The notes under the pieces are model-generated. The model did not search any database. It was not told the origin of the DNA and saw nothing but the letters and a program-made list of their open reading frames with translations. From contig NZ_FRBN01000001.1 in NCBI RefSeq assembly GCF_900142625.1, positions 62,001 through 126,000 on the forward strand: DNA of 64,000 bases. The letters are read 5' to 3'. Position numbers and translations under genes: made by a program. How positions within the stretch are numbered: the stretch's first letter is position 1; every line of letters starts with the position of its first letter. This document shows positions 1 through 8,203 of the stretch, piece by piece. This DNA comes from Roseovarius marisflavi. Lineage in GTDB: Bacteria > Pseudomonadota > Alphaproteobacteria > Rhodobacterales > Rhodobacteraceae.

Positions 1-1622
1 ATCTGCCCGCCGCGCGCCATCACCTCCTGCATGTTCGACACGGTCTTGTCGAACAGAGTATCGCAGGGCGCCAGAACGATCACCGGCATGGTGTCATCAA
101 TCAGGGCAATGGGGCCATGTTTGAGTTCACCTGATGCATAAGCTTCGGCATGTATATAGCTGATTTCCTTAAGTTTTAGCGCGCCCTCAAGGGCCAGTGG
201 ATACATCAGGCCGCGACCCAGAAAAAGCGCGTTGTCATAGGTGGACAAAAGCCGCGCGGCGGTCTTGAAGTCTCCATCCCGTTCCATCGCGGTGTTCAGT
301 GCCGCAGGCATGGCGCGCAGCGCCGAGAGCAGATCGGCAAGACGGTCATCACTGATCATGCCGCGCGCCTGAGCCGCCTTGAGTGCCAGAAGCAACAGCA
401 CGGTGAGCTGACAGGTAAATGCCTTGGTCGAGGCAACGCCAATCTCGACGCCGGCATGGATCGGCAGGGCGAGGTCGCTTTCGCGCGCGATCGAGCTTTC
501 GGGCACGTTGACAACCGATACGATCGCATCCGCGCGCCCCTCGCAATAGCGCAGGGCGGCCAGGGTATCGGCGGTTTCGCCGGACTGGCTTACGAAAAGG
601 GCAACGGTGCCGGACGTTACGGGCGGCTCGCGATAGCGGAATTCCGAGGCGATATCGACGTCGACCGGCAGGCCGGCAATCTGTTCAAACCAGTATTTCG
701 CCGTCAGGCAGGCATAGTAGGCAGTGCCGCAGGCGACCATTGTAAGGCGATTAATCGCAGTGAAATCAATGCCTTCACCGGGGAGGTTAATCTGGCGCCC
801 ATCCTCGCTCAGGTAATGGCCAAGAGCCCCGCCAATCACGGCGGGCTGCTCGGCGATTTCCTTGGCCATGAAATGCTTGTGACCGGCCTTGTCGACGCGG
901 GTAGTGTCGATCTCGATGGTCCGGGCCTCGCGGTTGACCGGGGTGTGGGTGTGATCGGTGATCACCAGGCTGGAGCGGGTGACAACAGCCATATCACCTT
1001 CCTCAAGATAGGTGATGCGATCGGTCATCGGGGCAAGCGCAATGGCGTCAGAGCCGACATACATTTCGCCGGTCCCATGGCCGATGGCCAGCGGGCTGCC
1101 TTTGCGCGCGGCAATCAGAAGGTCAGGCTCGCCGTCAAACAGAAAGCACAGCGCATAGGCGCCTTCAAGCCGGGCAATGGTCGCGCGCGCCGCGCCAACC
1201 GGGTCAAGACCCTGGCCAAGATAGTGATCCGCCAGAAGAGCAACGGTTTCGGTATCGGTATCGGTTTCATGGCCGATGCCCTCGGCGGCGAGATCGCTGC
1301 GCAGTTCGCGGTAATTCTCGATGATGCCATTGTGCACCACGGCCACCTTTCCGGCACGATGGGGGTGGGCATTGGCAACATTGGGCGCACCATGGGTGGC
1401 CCAGCGGGTGTGACCGATCCCGATCTTGCCCGCCAGCGGGTCATGCACCAGCAAATCCGACAGGTTGACCAGCTTGCCAACGGCGCGGCGGCGGTCAAGT
1501 TTCCCGTTCTCGATGGTCGCAATTCCGGCGCTGTCATAGCCGCGATACTCAAGCCGCTTGAGGGCCTCAACCAGAATAGGCGCAACCTCGTGCTGGCCCA
1601 GAACCCCGACGATACCGCACAT
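1..1622 (-). CDS. glmS: Glutamine-fructose-6-phosphate aminotransferase (isomerizing), 3' part outside the window
   Basis: GlmS makes glucosamine-6-phosphate from fructose-6-phosphate and glutamine, the first step towards UDP-GlcNAc for peptidoglycan and LPS. The start is fixed by MCGIVGVLG: Met1 is removed in this family and Cys2 is the glutaminase nucleophile. Next come the class II amidotransferase signatures (RGYDSAG, GHTRWATHG, HNGIIENY) and, after about residue 240, a SIS-domain isomerase region (CGTAYYA, SQSGETADT). About 540 of the usual ~605 codons are visible; the C-terminus lies beyond base 1. Its ATG shares one base with the glmU stop (TGATG), so the two are probably translationally coupled, GlmU first. 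Confidence 0.97.
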   Translation of the reverse strand, partial: MCGIVGVLGQHEVAPILVEALKRLEYRGYDSAGIATIENGKLDRRRAVGKLVNLSDLLVHDPLAGKIGIGHTRWATHGAPNVANAHPHRAGKVAVVHNGIIENYRELRSDLAAEGIGHETDTDTETVALLADHYLGQGLDPVGAARATIARLEGAYALCFLFDGEPDLLIAARKGSPLAIGHGTGEMYVGSDAIALAPMTDRITYLEEGDMAVVTRSSLVITDHTHTPVNREARTIEIDTTRVDKAGHKHFMAKEIAEQPAVIGGALGHYLSEDGRQINLPGEGIDFTAINRLTMVACGTAYYACLTAKYWFEQIAGLPVDVDIASEFRYREPPVTSGTVALFVSQSGETADTLAALRYCEGRADAIVSVVNVPESSIARESDLALPIHAGVEIGVASTKAFTCQLTVLLLLALKAAQARGMISDDRLADLLSALRAMPAALNTAMERDGDFKTAARLLSTYDNALFLGRGLMYPLALEGALKLKEISYIHAEAYASGELKHGPIALIDDTMPVIVLAPCDTLFDKTVSNMQEVMARGGQ

Positions 1623-2977
1623 CAGATCACCCCCTTGTCGCGTTTTGCCTTTTTGGTCTTCAGCAGGTCCATAAGCCTGCGTGCCATGCCCGCCTTAACA
1701 GTTTGACGCGCACGCGCAATCGCAAGAGCGCCCGCCGCTACATTCTCGGTTATGACAGAGCCCGAGGCGGTCATCGCCTCGTCGCCCACGCTGACCGGGG
1801 CGACAAGCATGGTATTCGAGCCGATGAAGACCCGGTTGCCGATGCTGGTCTGGTGTTTCATTACCCCGTCATAGTTGCAGGTGATCGTGCCCGCGCCGAT
1901 GTTGCTTTCGGTGCCAATCTCGGTATCGCCGACATAGCTCAGGTGGTTGATCTTGCTGCCCTCGCCAATCAACGCATTCTTGATCTCGACGAAATTGCCA
2001 ACCCGCGTATCCTCGGCCAATTCGGTGCCCGGCCGCAGGCGTGCATAGGGCCCCACCACTGCGCCGCGCGCCACATGACAGCCCTCAAGATGACAAAACG
2101 CGCGGATATGCGCGCCGGTTTCAATCGTGACGCCGGGGCCAAAGACCACGTTCTGATCAATCACCGTGTCGCGGCCCACATGGGTGTCAAAGGCGAAATG
2201 CACGGTTTCGGGCGCGGGCATGGTAACCCCAAGATCCAGCGTGGCGGCGCGGGCGCGGGCCTGAAAGGCGGCCTCGGCCTGGGCAAGCTCGGTGCGGGAA
2301 TTGACGCCAAGGGTTTCGGATTCGTCGCAGGTGACGGCGGTCGCGTTAAGGCCACGCGCCCGCGCGATGCCGATGATGTCGGTCAGGTAGTATTCGCCAT
2401 TGGCGTTGTCATTGCCGACCTCTGCAATCAGATCGAACAAAAGCGGTGCCGAAGCCATCACCACGCCGCTGTTGCACAGGCGAATCGCGCGCTCATGCTC
2501 ATTGGCGTCCTTGAATTCCACGATCCGCTCAAGGCTGTCGCCGGTCATGATCAGGCGGCCATAGCGGCCCGGATCGGCGGCCTCGAACCCAAGCACGACA
2601 ACATCATGGGTGGCGCGCGCCTTGGTCATGCGTTCAAGCGTTTCAGGCTGGATCAGGGGAGTGTCGCCATAAAGCACAAGCGCGTCGCCGGAATAATCGC
2701 CAAGCGCCGCTGCGGCCTGGGCCACGGCATGGGCGGTGCCAAGTTGCTCGGTCTGCAAAACCACCTGCGCGCCCTCGTCATACTCCTGCGCCGCCGCAGT
2801 GACCGCATCTGCGCCATGGCCTGCGATAATGATCGTGTGATCTGGCTCGAGCGCCTGACCGGACCGCATGGCATGCACAAGCATCGGTGCCTGCGCGACC
2901 CGGTGCAGCACCTTGGGCAGATCAGAGTTCATGCGGGTGCCTTTGCCGGCGGCAAGAAGGATCAAAGCGGTTGTCAT
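1622..2977 (-). CDS. glmU: Bifunctional UDP-N-acetylglucosamine pyrophosphorylase / glucosamine-1-phosphate N-acetyltransferase
   Basis: GlmU acetylates glucosamine-1-phosphate and transfers UMP to give UDP-GlcNAc. The 451-aa product is of normal length. The N-terminal half is a nucleotidyltransferase with LLAAGKGTRM at residues 7-16 and LPKVLHR just after it. From about residue 230 the protein becomes a left-handed beta helix of hexapeptide repeats, ending with acetyltransferase signatures such as INHLSYVGD and GAGTITCNYDG. It is first in a two-gene operon with glmS, so enzymes on both sides of glucosamine-6-phosphate are co-expressed. The mutase step (glmM) is not in the window. Confidence 0.97.
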   Translation of the reverse strand: MTTALILLAAGKGTRMNSDLPKVLHRVAQAPMLVHAMRSGQALEPDHTIIIAGHGADAVTAAAQEYDEGAQVVLQTEQLGTAHAVAQAAAALGDYSGDALVLYGDTPLIQPETLERMTKARATHDVVVLGFEAADPGRYGRLIMTGDSLERIVEFKDANEHERAIRLCNSGVVMASAPLLFDLIAEVGNDNANGEYYLTDIIGIARARGLNATAVTCDESETLGVNSRTELAQAEAAFQARARAATLDLGVTMPAPETVHFAFDTHVGRDTVIDQNVVFGPGVTIETGAHIRAFCHLEGCHVARGAVVGPYARLRPGTELAEDTRVGNFVEIKNALIGEGSKINHLSYVGDTEIGTESNIGAGTITCNYDGVMKHQTSIGNRVFIGSNTMLVAPVSVGDEAMTASGSVITENVAAGALAIARARQTVKAGMARRLMDLLKTKKAKRDKGVI

Positions 2978-3121
2978 ATGAATTCTCTTTGTAATTTGGC
3001 CGCCCCCGTTCTATCGGGTTGCCAGCCTTGTGCAAGGGTGCACTCTCTTCGTCAACGTCAAGGAATGTCCCGGCAGTGGGCGGAAACCCGCAAAGATTCT
3101 GAACACAAAGGAAATAGGCCG

Positions 3122-3787
3122 ATGCGCACAGTTGTTTTTGACCTGGATGGCACCTTGGCCGATACCAGCGGTGATCTTGTTGCGGCGGCCAATGCCTGCT
3201 TTCGCGCGATGGGCGAGGGGGATTTGCTTGATCCGGCCTGCGATGCGGGCACTGCGTTGCGTGGCGGGCGGGCGATGCTCAAGCTTGGGCTTGAGCGGTT
3301 GGGCCGCCCGGATGACACCGCCGAGATCGACCGCAACTATCCGCTTTTGCTAGAGGCTTACGCGGGGGCGATTGACGTTCACACCACGCTGTACCCCGGT
3401 GCGATGGACGCGGTCGAGGGGCTGCGCGCGACGGGCTACGGCGTTGCGATCTGCACCAACAAGCCCGAAGGGCTGGCCCGGCTTTTGATGGGTCGGCTTG
3501 GGGTTCTGGATGCCTTTCATGCCCTTACCGGCGCCGATACGCTTGCGGTGCGCAAACCCGACCCCGAACACCTGCGCGAGACCGTGCGCCGGGCCGGGGG
3601 CGATCCGGCGCGCTCTTTGCTGGTGGGCGATACGGCGACCGACCGAGACACCGCGCGCGCGGCGGGGGTGCCCTCGGTGCTTGTGACCTTCGGGCCAAAT
3701 GGCGCCAGTGTGACCGAGTTGGACCCCGAGGCGACGATTGCCCATTATGACGAACTGGCCGGGGTGGTGGCGCGGCTGATTGGCTAG
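3122..3787 (+). CDS. gph: HAD-family phosphatase, probable phosphoglycolate phosphatase
   Basis: This 221-aa haloacid-dehalogenase hydrolase most resembles phosphoglycolate phosphatase, which removes 2-phosphoglycolate formed by DNA repair or Rubisco oxygenation. Motif I is VFDLDGTLADT, with the nucleophile and acid at Asp7/Asp9; motif II is ICTNKP; motif III is the lysine in VRKPDP; motif IV is LLVGDTATDRD. An alpha-helical cap lies between motifs I and II. The start puts the DxD motif at the very N-terminus, as in the family, and is preceded by an AAGGAAA-type ribosome site. It is divergent from glmU. Substrate is inferred from family resemblance only; other small HAD substrates are possible. 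Confidence 0.85.
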   Translation: MRTVVFDLDGTLADTSGDLVAAANACFRAMGEGDLLDPACDAGTALRGGRAMLKLGLERLGRPDDTAEIDRNYPLLLEAYAGAIDVHTTLYPGAMDAVEGLRATGYGVAICTNKPEGLARLLMGRLGVLDAFHALTGADTLAVRKPDPEHLRETVRRAGGDPARSLLVGDTATDRDTARAAGVPSVLVTFGPNGASVTELDPEATIAHYDELAGVVARLIG

Positions 3788-3896
3788 GCCTGCATTTTCC
3801 GACAGGCGATAGCGCGCTTTCGGATTTCCTGAACAAGCGGGGGCCTGTGCATGCAAACCATTGACCTGCGCCCGCTTGCGCCCCAAAACATACCTC

Positions 3897-5093
3897 ATGA
3901 CAGAGGTTTTCAAAGGTAAGTTCACCCAGCAGGAGCCGATCCCCGACGAGGGGATCGAGGCCGCGCTTGAGGTGCTCAGAAGCGGGCGGTTGCACCGCTA
4001 TAATCTGGTGGGGGACGAGCCCGGCGAGGTCGCCCTGCTGGAGCAGGAATTTGCCGCCTATACCGGGGCGCGCTATGCGCTCGCCGTGGCCTCGGGCGGC
4101 TATGCCATGGGCACGGCGCTGCGCGCTATCGGGGTTGTGCCCGGCGACCGGGTGCTGACCAATGCCTTTACGCTTGCCCCGGTGCCCGGCGCGATTGCCA
4201 GTGTCGGCGCGGTGCCGGTCTTTGTTGGCGTGACCGAAGACCTGACCATTGACCTCGACGATCTGGCCGCCAAGGCCGATCAGGCCGATGTTCTGATGCT
4301 AAGCCATATGCGCGGCCATATCTGCGATATGGAGCGCCTTATGGCGGTTTGCGACGCGGCTGGCATCACCGTGATCGAGGATTGCGCCCATACCATGGGC
4401 GCCGCCTGGAATGGGCGTGCCTCGGGTCGCTGGGGCAAGATCGGCTGTTATTCGACCCAGACCTACAAGCATATGAATTCCGGCGAGGGCGGCTTTCTTG
4501 TCACCGATGACGACGAGGTGGCGGCGCGTGCGATCATTCTGTCGGGCTCTTACATGCTCTATAATCGCAATGGCACCGTGCCCCCCGCCGAGGTGTTCGA
4601 GCGGGTGAAATACGAAACGCCGAATGTCTCGGGGCGGATGGATCATCTGCGCGCGGCGATCCTGCGCCCGCAATTGCGCGCGCTTGATGCGCAATGCGCG
4701 AAATGGAATGCCCGTTACCGCGTGGTCGAGGATGGCCTGCGCGGCACGCCGGGCCTGCGCGTGGTCGAGCGGCCGACAGAGGAAACCATGGTTGGCTCGT
4801 CGATCCAGTTCCTGTTGCTGGATTGGACGGACATGGCGGTCGCCGAGGTGCTCAAGCGCTGTCTTGATCGCGGCGTCGAGCTCAAGTGGTTCGGCGGCGC
4901 CGAGCCGAGCGGCTTTACCAGCCGTTATGACAGCTGGCGCTATGCCCCAAGCACGCCGATGCCCGCCAGTGACCGTATCCTGCGCGGGATCATCGACATG
5001 CGCCTGCCGCTGACCTTCAGCCTTGAGGATTGCGCCCAGATCGCGCGGATCATCCGGGCCGAGGTGGGAACGGTGTTTCAGGCACAGACTTGA
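3897..5093 (+). CDS. DegT/DnrJ/EryC1/StrS-family PLP-dependent aminotransferase
   Basis: This 398-aa protein belongs to the sugar-aminotransferase family that works on nucleotide-linked keto sugars, though some members dehydrate or act on non-sugar substrates. The PLP Schiff-base lysine is Lys191 in YSTQTYKHMNSGEGG, and the ring-nitrogen Asp is Asp162 in VIEDCAH. The N-terminal PDEGIEAALEVLRSGRL segment is the usual family opening. No other sugar-nucleotide genes lie next to it, so the substrate cannot be named. A second, truncated gene of the same family is at 51.3-51.5 kb, but the two N-termini differ and they are not copies of each other. Confidence 0.85.
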   Translation: MTEVFKGKFTQQEPIPDEGIEAALEVLRSGRLHRYNLVGDEPGEVALLEQEFAAYTGARYALAVASGGYAMGTALRAIGVVPGDRVLTNAFTLAPVPGAIASVGAVPVFVGVTEDLTIDLDDLAAKADQADVLMLSHMRGHICDMERLMAVCDAAGITVIEDCAHTMGAAWNGRASGRWGKIGCYSTQTYKHMNSGEGGFLVTDDDEVAARAIILSGSYMLYNRNGTVPPAEVFERVKYETPNVSGRMDHLRAAILRPQLRALDAQCAKWNARYRVVEDGLRGTPGLRVVERPTEETMVGSSIQFLLLDWTDMAVAEVLKRCLDRGVELKWFGGAEPSGFTSRYDSWRYAPSTPMPASDRILRGIIDMRLPLTFSLEDCAQIARIIRAEVGTVFQAQT

Positions 5094-5152
5094 CTTTGAG
5101 GTCAAAATGACCTAATTGTTTGGCTCAAATGACCCGTTTATTGCGGGGTCAT
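5090..5152 (+). promoter_or_regulatory. Probable autoregulatory operator/promoter of the Xre-RES module
   Basis: Two inverted repeats built from the same half-site (GGTCA/TGACC) sit upstream of the antitoxin gene: AGGTCA-AAA-TGACCT at 5099-5113 and ATGACCC-N10-GGGTCAT at 5129-5152. TTGACT at 5090-5095, overlapping the DegT stop codon, is a candidate -35; with a 17-base spacer the candidate -10 is TAATTG at 5113-5118, which is weak. Xre-type antitoxins usually repress their own operon, so binding across this promoter is a natural inference. The repeats are seen directly; the binding protein is inferred. Confidence 0.6.
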
Positions 5153-5206
5153 CCCCCAAGCACGGCCACCCCGAGGGGATGTGCCGAGATATCAAAGGGT
5201 CAAGCC

Positions 5207-5659
5207 ATGCCGTTCGACATCGCCAGCCGCGAAGAACTTGAACATTCCTGGAAATACCTTGACCGCAAAGGCCCGGTGCCGCGCACCGCATTTGATGTGC
5301 ACCGCGAGATTGAAAAAGGTCTGCCCGCCAAGATGCTGGCAAGTTTTCGCGCCGCCCTGACCGAGCTGCCGGATCGGACATGGGCCGAAATCCTTGCCAT
5401 AAGCGTCTCGCAGCTCAAGCGCCTGAAGGGGGCCGAGCGCCCCTTGTCCAGCGGTGTCAGCTCGCAACTCGTGCTCTTCGCGATCCTTCTGACGCGGGCC
5501 GAGGATGTGTTCGGCGGGCGCGACGCGGCGCTTGACTGGATGCGCAGCGAACAGATGGCGCTTGACGGTCAGCGCCCGATCGACCTTTTGGATACCTTCA
5601 TCGGTGCGGCGCTTGTCGACCGGGTGTTGCGCCAGATTGATTACGGCGTCTATCTGTGA
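5207..5659 (+). CDS. Xre/MbcA/ParS-type antitoxin (DUF2384 toxin-binding domain)
   Basis: This 150-aa protein is the antitoxin of a type II RES-Xre module. The N-terminal part holds a degenerate helix-turn-helix region (TWAEILAISVSQLKRL). The C-terminal ~60 residues match the MbcA/ParS toxin-binding domain: LTRAEDVFGGRDAALDWM, then RPIDLLDTFIGAALV and a terminal GVYL. AAAGGG about eight bases before the ATG supports this start; an upstream in-frame ATG would run through the operator repeats. Its TGA overlaps the GTG start of the toxin, the usual coupling that keeps antitoxin in excess. Confidence 0.88.
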   Translation: MPFDIASREELEHSWKYLDRKGPVPRTAFDVHREIEKGLPAKMLASFRAALTELPDRTWAEILAISVSQLKRLKGAERPLSSGVSSQLVLFAILLTRAEDVFGGRDAALDWMRSEQMALDGQRPIDLLDTFIGAALVDRVLRQIDYGVYL

Positions 5660-6162
5660 CGCCGCTGCCCGAGGCTTTGGGTGGAGGCGGTGTCTGGGCG
5701 CATCGGCTTGATCGGGCGAAACATGCGCCGACATGGTCGGGCGGCGAGGGCGCGTTTCAGGCCGGTGGCCGCTGGAACCCGGTTGGGACGCGGGCGGTCT
5801 ATTGCGCGCTTGATCCAAGCACCGCGATTCTCGAAGTGGCGGTGCACAAGGGCTTTCGCGTGCTTGACACACAGCCGCATGTGATGACCGCCTTTCAGGT
5901 GGCCGATCCGACCCGCATCAAGGTGTTCGCGCCCGATGATCTTCCTGATGTGGACTGGCTTGACCCCGGTAATGCCACGCCAGAGCGGCGCGCCTGGGGG
6001 GGCGAGCAATTGCACAAACACGGGATCATCGTGATCCCTTCGGCGGTGTCGCGACAAAGCTGGAACCTGATTTTTCTGGCGCCGATGGTGCCTGAAACCT
6101 TTCAGAACCTTAGCCAGACCCGCTTTGTTCTCGACCCGAGATTGAACGCGAAACAGAGCTGA
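5656..6162 (+). CDS. RES-domain toxin of a RES-Xre toxin-antitoxin system
   Basis: RES toxins such as MbcT and Res break down NAD+ and stop growth unless bound by their Xre-type antitoxin. The 168-aa protein has the domain signature GGRWNPVGTRAVYCALDPS around residues 37-55. Family-conserved Arg39, Tyr49 and Glu60 are all present, and a PSA motif with a conserved serine lies near residue 129. Length is normal and the frame is intact, so it looks functional. The start is GTG overlapping the antitoxin stop by four bases. The NAD-degrading activity is known for the family, not shown for this protein. Confidence 0.9.
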   Translation: MTPLPEALGGGGVWAHRLDRAKHAPTWSGGEGAFQAGGRWNPVGTRAVYCALDPSTAILEVAVHKGFRVLDTQPHVMTAFQVADPTRIKVFAPDDLPDVDWLDPGNATPERRAWGGEQLHKHGIIVIPSAVSRQSWNLIFLAPMVPETFQNLSQTRFVLDPRLNAKQS

Positions 6163-6174
6163 CGCCCAAGCCTG

Positions 6175-6219
6175 TTGACCCGACTCGGGATGTATGGCTA
6201 TAAAATGAACAAGTGTTCA
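6175..6219 (+). promoter_or_regulatory. Promoter of ivd with overlapping palindromic operator
   Basis: TTGACC (6175-6180) and TATAAA (6199-6204) are separated by 18 bases and form a good sigma-70-type promoter. Directly downstream, at the expected transcription start, is the perfect palindrome TGAACA-AG-TGTTCA (6206-6219). A repressor bound there would block initiation. Such short palindromes are typical of TetR- or MerR-family regulators of acyl-CoA catabolism. No regulator gene lies in the cluster, so the binding protein is unknown. Confidence 0.65.
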
Positions 6220-6247
6220 ATAAATTCCGACGAAGAGGGAGAGGGCG

Positions 6248-7411
6248 ATGTTCAACGCAGTCATGCAATTCGATCTGGGCGAGGATGTGAATGCCCTGCG
6301 CGAGATGGTGCATCGCTGGGCGCAGGAGCGCGTCAAGCCGATGGCGGCAGAGATCGACACCAGCAACGCCTTTCCCAACGAACTCTGGAAAGAAATGGGC
6401 GATCTTGGCCTCTTGGGCATCACCGTGCCCGAGGAATTCGGCGGCGTCGGCATGTCCTATCTGGCGCATGTGATCGCGGTCGAGGAAATCGCGCGTGCCT
6501 CGGCCTCTGTCTCGCTGAGCTATGGCGCGCATTCCAACCTCTGCGTCAATCAGATCAAGCTTAACGGGACGCCCGAGCAAAAGGCGAAATACCTGCCGGG
6601 GCTGGTCTCGGGCGATCATGTCGGCGCGCTTGCCATGTCAGAGGCGGGGGCCGGAAGCGATGTGGTGTCGATGAAGCTTCGGGCGGAAAAGCGCAACGAT
6701 CACTTCAAGCTCAACGGCAGCAAATACTGGATCACCAACGGCCCGGATGCCGACACTTTGGTGGTTTATGCCAAGACCGATCCGGATGCAGGCAGCAAGG
6801 GCATAACCGCCTTTCTGATCGAGAAGAGCATGAAAGGCTTCAGCACAAGCCCGCATTTCGACAAGCTTGGCATGCGCGGCAGCAACACCGCCGAGCTGAT
6901 CTTTGACGATGTCGAAGTGCCGTTCGAGAATATCCTTGGCGAAGAGGGGCGCGGCGTGCGCGTACTCATGTCGGGGCTGGATTACGAGCGTGTGGTGCTT
7001 GCGGGCATCGGCACCGGGATCATGGCCGCCTGTCTGGATGAAATCATGCCCTACCTCGCCGAGCGCAGGCAATTCGGCCAGCCGATTGGCAGCTTTCAGC
7101 TGATGCAGGGCAAGATCGCCGATATGTACACCGCGATGAATTCGGCGCGCGCCTATGTTTACGAGGTCGCCAAGGCCTGTGACCGCGGCGATGTCACCCG
7201 TCAGGATGCGGCGGCCTGCTGTCTTTATGCCTCTGAGGAGGCGATGAAACAGGCCCATCAGGCGGTGCAGGCCATGGGCGGCGCGGGTTTCCTGAATGAT
7301 GCGCCGGTCGGGCGGTTGTTCCGCGATGCCAAGCTGATGGAAATCGGGGCCGGCACCTCCGAAATCCGCCGCATGCTGATCGGTCGAGAGTTGATGGGGG
7401 CGATGGCATGA
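6248..7411 (+). CDS. ivd: Isovaleryl-CoA dehydrogenase
   Basis: This 387-aa acyl-CoA dehydrogenase oxidises isovaleryl-CoA to 3-methylcrotonyl-CoA in leucine breakdown, passing electrons to ETF. The specific assignment rests on the catalytic base: in this subfamily it lies in the [11 protein letters not shown] helix (Glu247 here), while the usual C-terminal glutamate site reads GAGTSEIRR with Gly instead of Glu. The FAD-binding segments [14 protein letters not shown] and [10 protein letters not shown] are present. Both methylcrotonyl-CoA carboxylase subunits, a hydratase and HMG-CoA lyase downstream complete the pathway. The ATG follows a GAGGGAGAGGG ribosome site. The next gene overlaps its stop by four bases. 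Confidence 0.95.
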   Translation: MFNAVMQFDLGEDVNALREMVHRWAQERVKPMAAEIDTSNAFPNELWKEMGDLGLLGITVPEEFGGVGMSYLAHVIAVEEIARASASVSLSYGAHSNLCVNQIKLNGTPEQKAKYLPGLVSGDHVGALAMSEAGAGSDVVSMKLRAEKRNDHFKLNGSKYWITNGPDADTLVVYAKTDPDAGSKGITAFLIEKSMKGFSTSPHFDKLGMRGSNTAELIFDDVEVPFENILGEEGRGVRVLMSGLDYERVVLAGIGTGIMAACLDEIMPYLAERRQFGQPIGSFQLMQGKIADMYTAMNSARAYVYEVAKACDRGDVTRQDAAACCLYASEEAMKQAHQAVQAMGGAGFLNDAPVGRLFRDAKLMEIGAGTSEIRRMLIGRELMGAMA

Positions 7412-7893
7412 AACGCCTGATCGCCGCGCTTGTGCTTTTGCCTGCGCCATTGGCGGCGCAGGATCTGGTGTTTGATATCGCCCCGGTCACGGCCTGTCTT
7501 GCGGCCGGGGGCGGCGAGGAATGTGCGGGCGGTGCGGCCGAACTCTGCATCGAGGCCACGCCCGGCGGCTATACCACCGTCGGCATGGGGGCCTGTGCCG
7601 ATCGCGAACGGCAATGGTGGGATGCGCGGCTGAACGTGGTTTACAAGGACCTGCGCACCCGGTTGCGTGCGCAGGATGCCGAGGCCGAGAGCTATTCCAG
7701 CCATGTACCAAAACAGGCCGAGGCGCTCTTGGCGATGCAGCGCGCCTGGATCGGCTTTCGCGACGCGAAATGTGACTTTGAACGGTCCCAATGGGGCGGG
7801 GGAACGGGCGGTGGCCCGGCGGCTGTCAGTTGTCATTTGCATGAAACCGCGCGCCAGACCCTCTATTTGACCAACGGCGTGTTGGGCGAGTGA
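7408..7893 (+). CDS. Secreted LprI/DUF1311-like protein
   Basis: This 161-aa protein has a clear signal peptide ([18 protein letters not shown], cleavage after AAA/AAQ). The mature part resembles the lysozyme-inhibitor LprI N-terminal domain (DUF1311): an early [13 protein letters not shown] helix, a later [19 protein letters not shown] helix, and paired cysteines. Some family members inhibit lysozyme; most have unknown roles in the periplasm. Its ATG overlaps the ivd stop (ATGA), so it is co-transcribed with ivd despite having no obvious part in leucine breakdown. Confidence 0.8.
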   Translation: MKRLIAALVLLPAPLAAQDLVFDIAPVTACLAAGGGEECAGGAAELCIEATPGGYTTVGMGACADRERQWWDARLNVVYKDLRTRLRAQDAEAESYSSHVPKQAEALLAMQRAWIGFRDAKCDFERSQWGGGTGGGPAAVSCHLHETARQTLYLTNGVLGE

Positions 7894-7897
7894 GCTC

Positions 7898-8203
7898 ATG
7901 CCGCGCTGGATGCTCTTTGTGCCCTTGATGGCCTTGGTGGCGGCGGTGGCCGGGATCGGCCTCATGCTCGGCGGGCGATCCGTGGGCACGACCGAAACCG
8001 AGGTGATCGAACGTTTTGCCGCCCGCTATCTGGCCGAGGCGGGCGCGGGGGCCGCGCTCTCTGACTGTATGGCGCGTCCGGCGCAGAGCGAGGGGCTCTG
8101 GCTGGTGGTGGCCTGCGATCTGCGGGGCGGGTCGCGCTATGAATATTTCGTCGATGCCTATGGTCGCCTTGCCCATGCCAACCGCGCGGAGGGGCGCTCA
8201 TGA
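7898..8203 (+). CDS. Small membrane-anchored protein of unknown function
   Basis: This 101-aa product has one N-terminal hydrophobic segment (about residues 5-27, ending LMLGG) that could be an anchor or uncleaved signal. It is followed by a soluble part with two cysteines (SDCMARP and VACDLRGG). I do not recognise a family. It starts four bases after the LprI-like gene and its stop overlaps the acyl-CoA synthetase start (ATGA), so it belongs to the same transcription unit. The tight coupling and codon use support a real gene. Confidence 0.65.
   Translation: MPRWMLFVPLMALVAAVAGIGLMLGGRSVGTTETEVIERFAARYLAEAGAGAALSDCMARPAQSEGLWLVVACDLRGGSRYEYFVDAYGRLAHANRAEGRS

Noticed and set aside
456-3787. 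Long open frames on the plus strand opposite glmS and glmU (416 and 694 codons)
   Set aside because: They are antisense shadows of two clearly recognised genes; long reverse frames are common in high-GC DNA. Only the last 222 codons of the second, from 3122, are a real gene.
3897-5093. The DegT aminotransferase as parent copy of the fragment at 51.3 kb
   Set aside because: The N-terminal sequences differ along their length, so they are separate family members and not a duplication.
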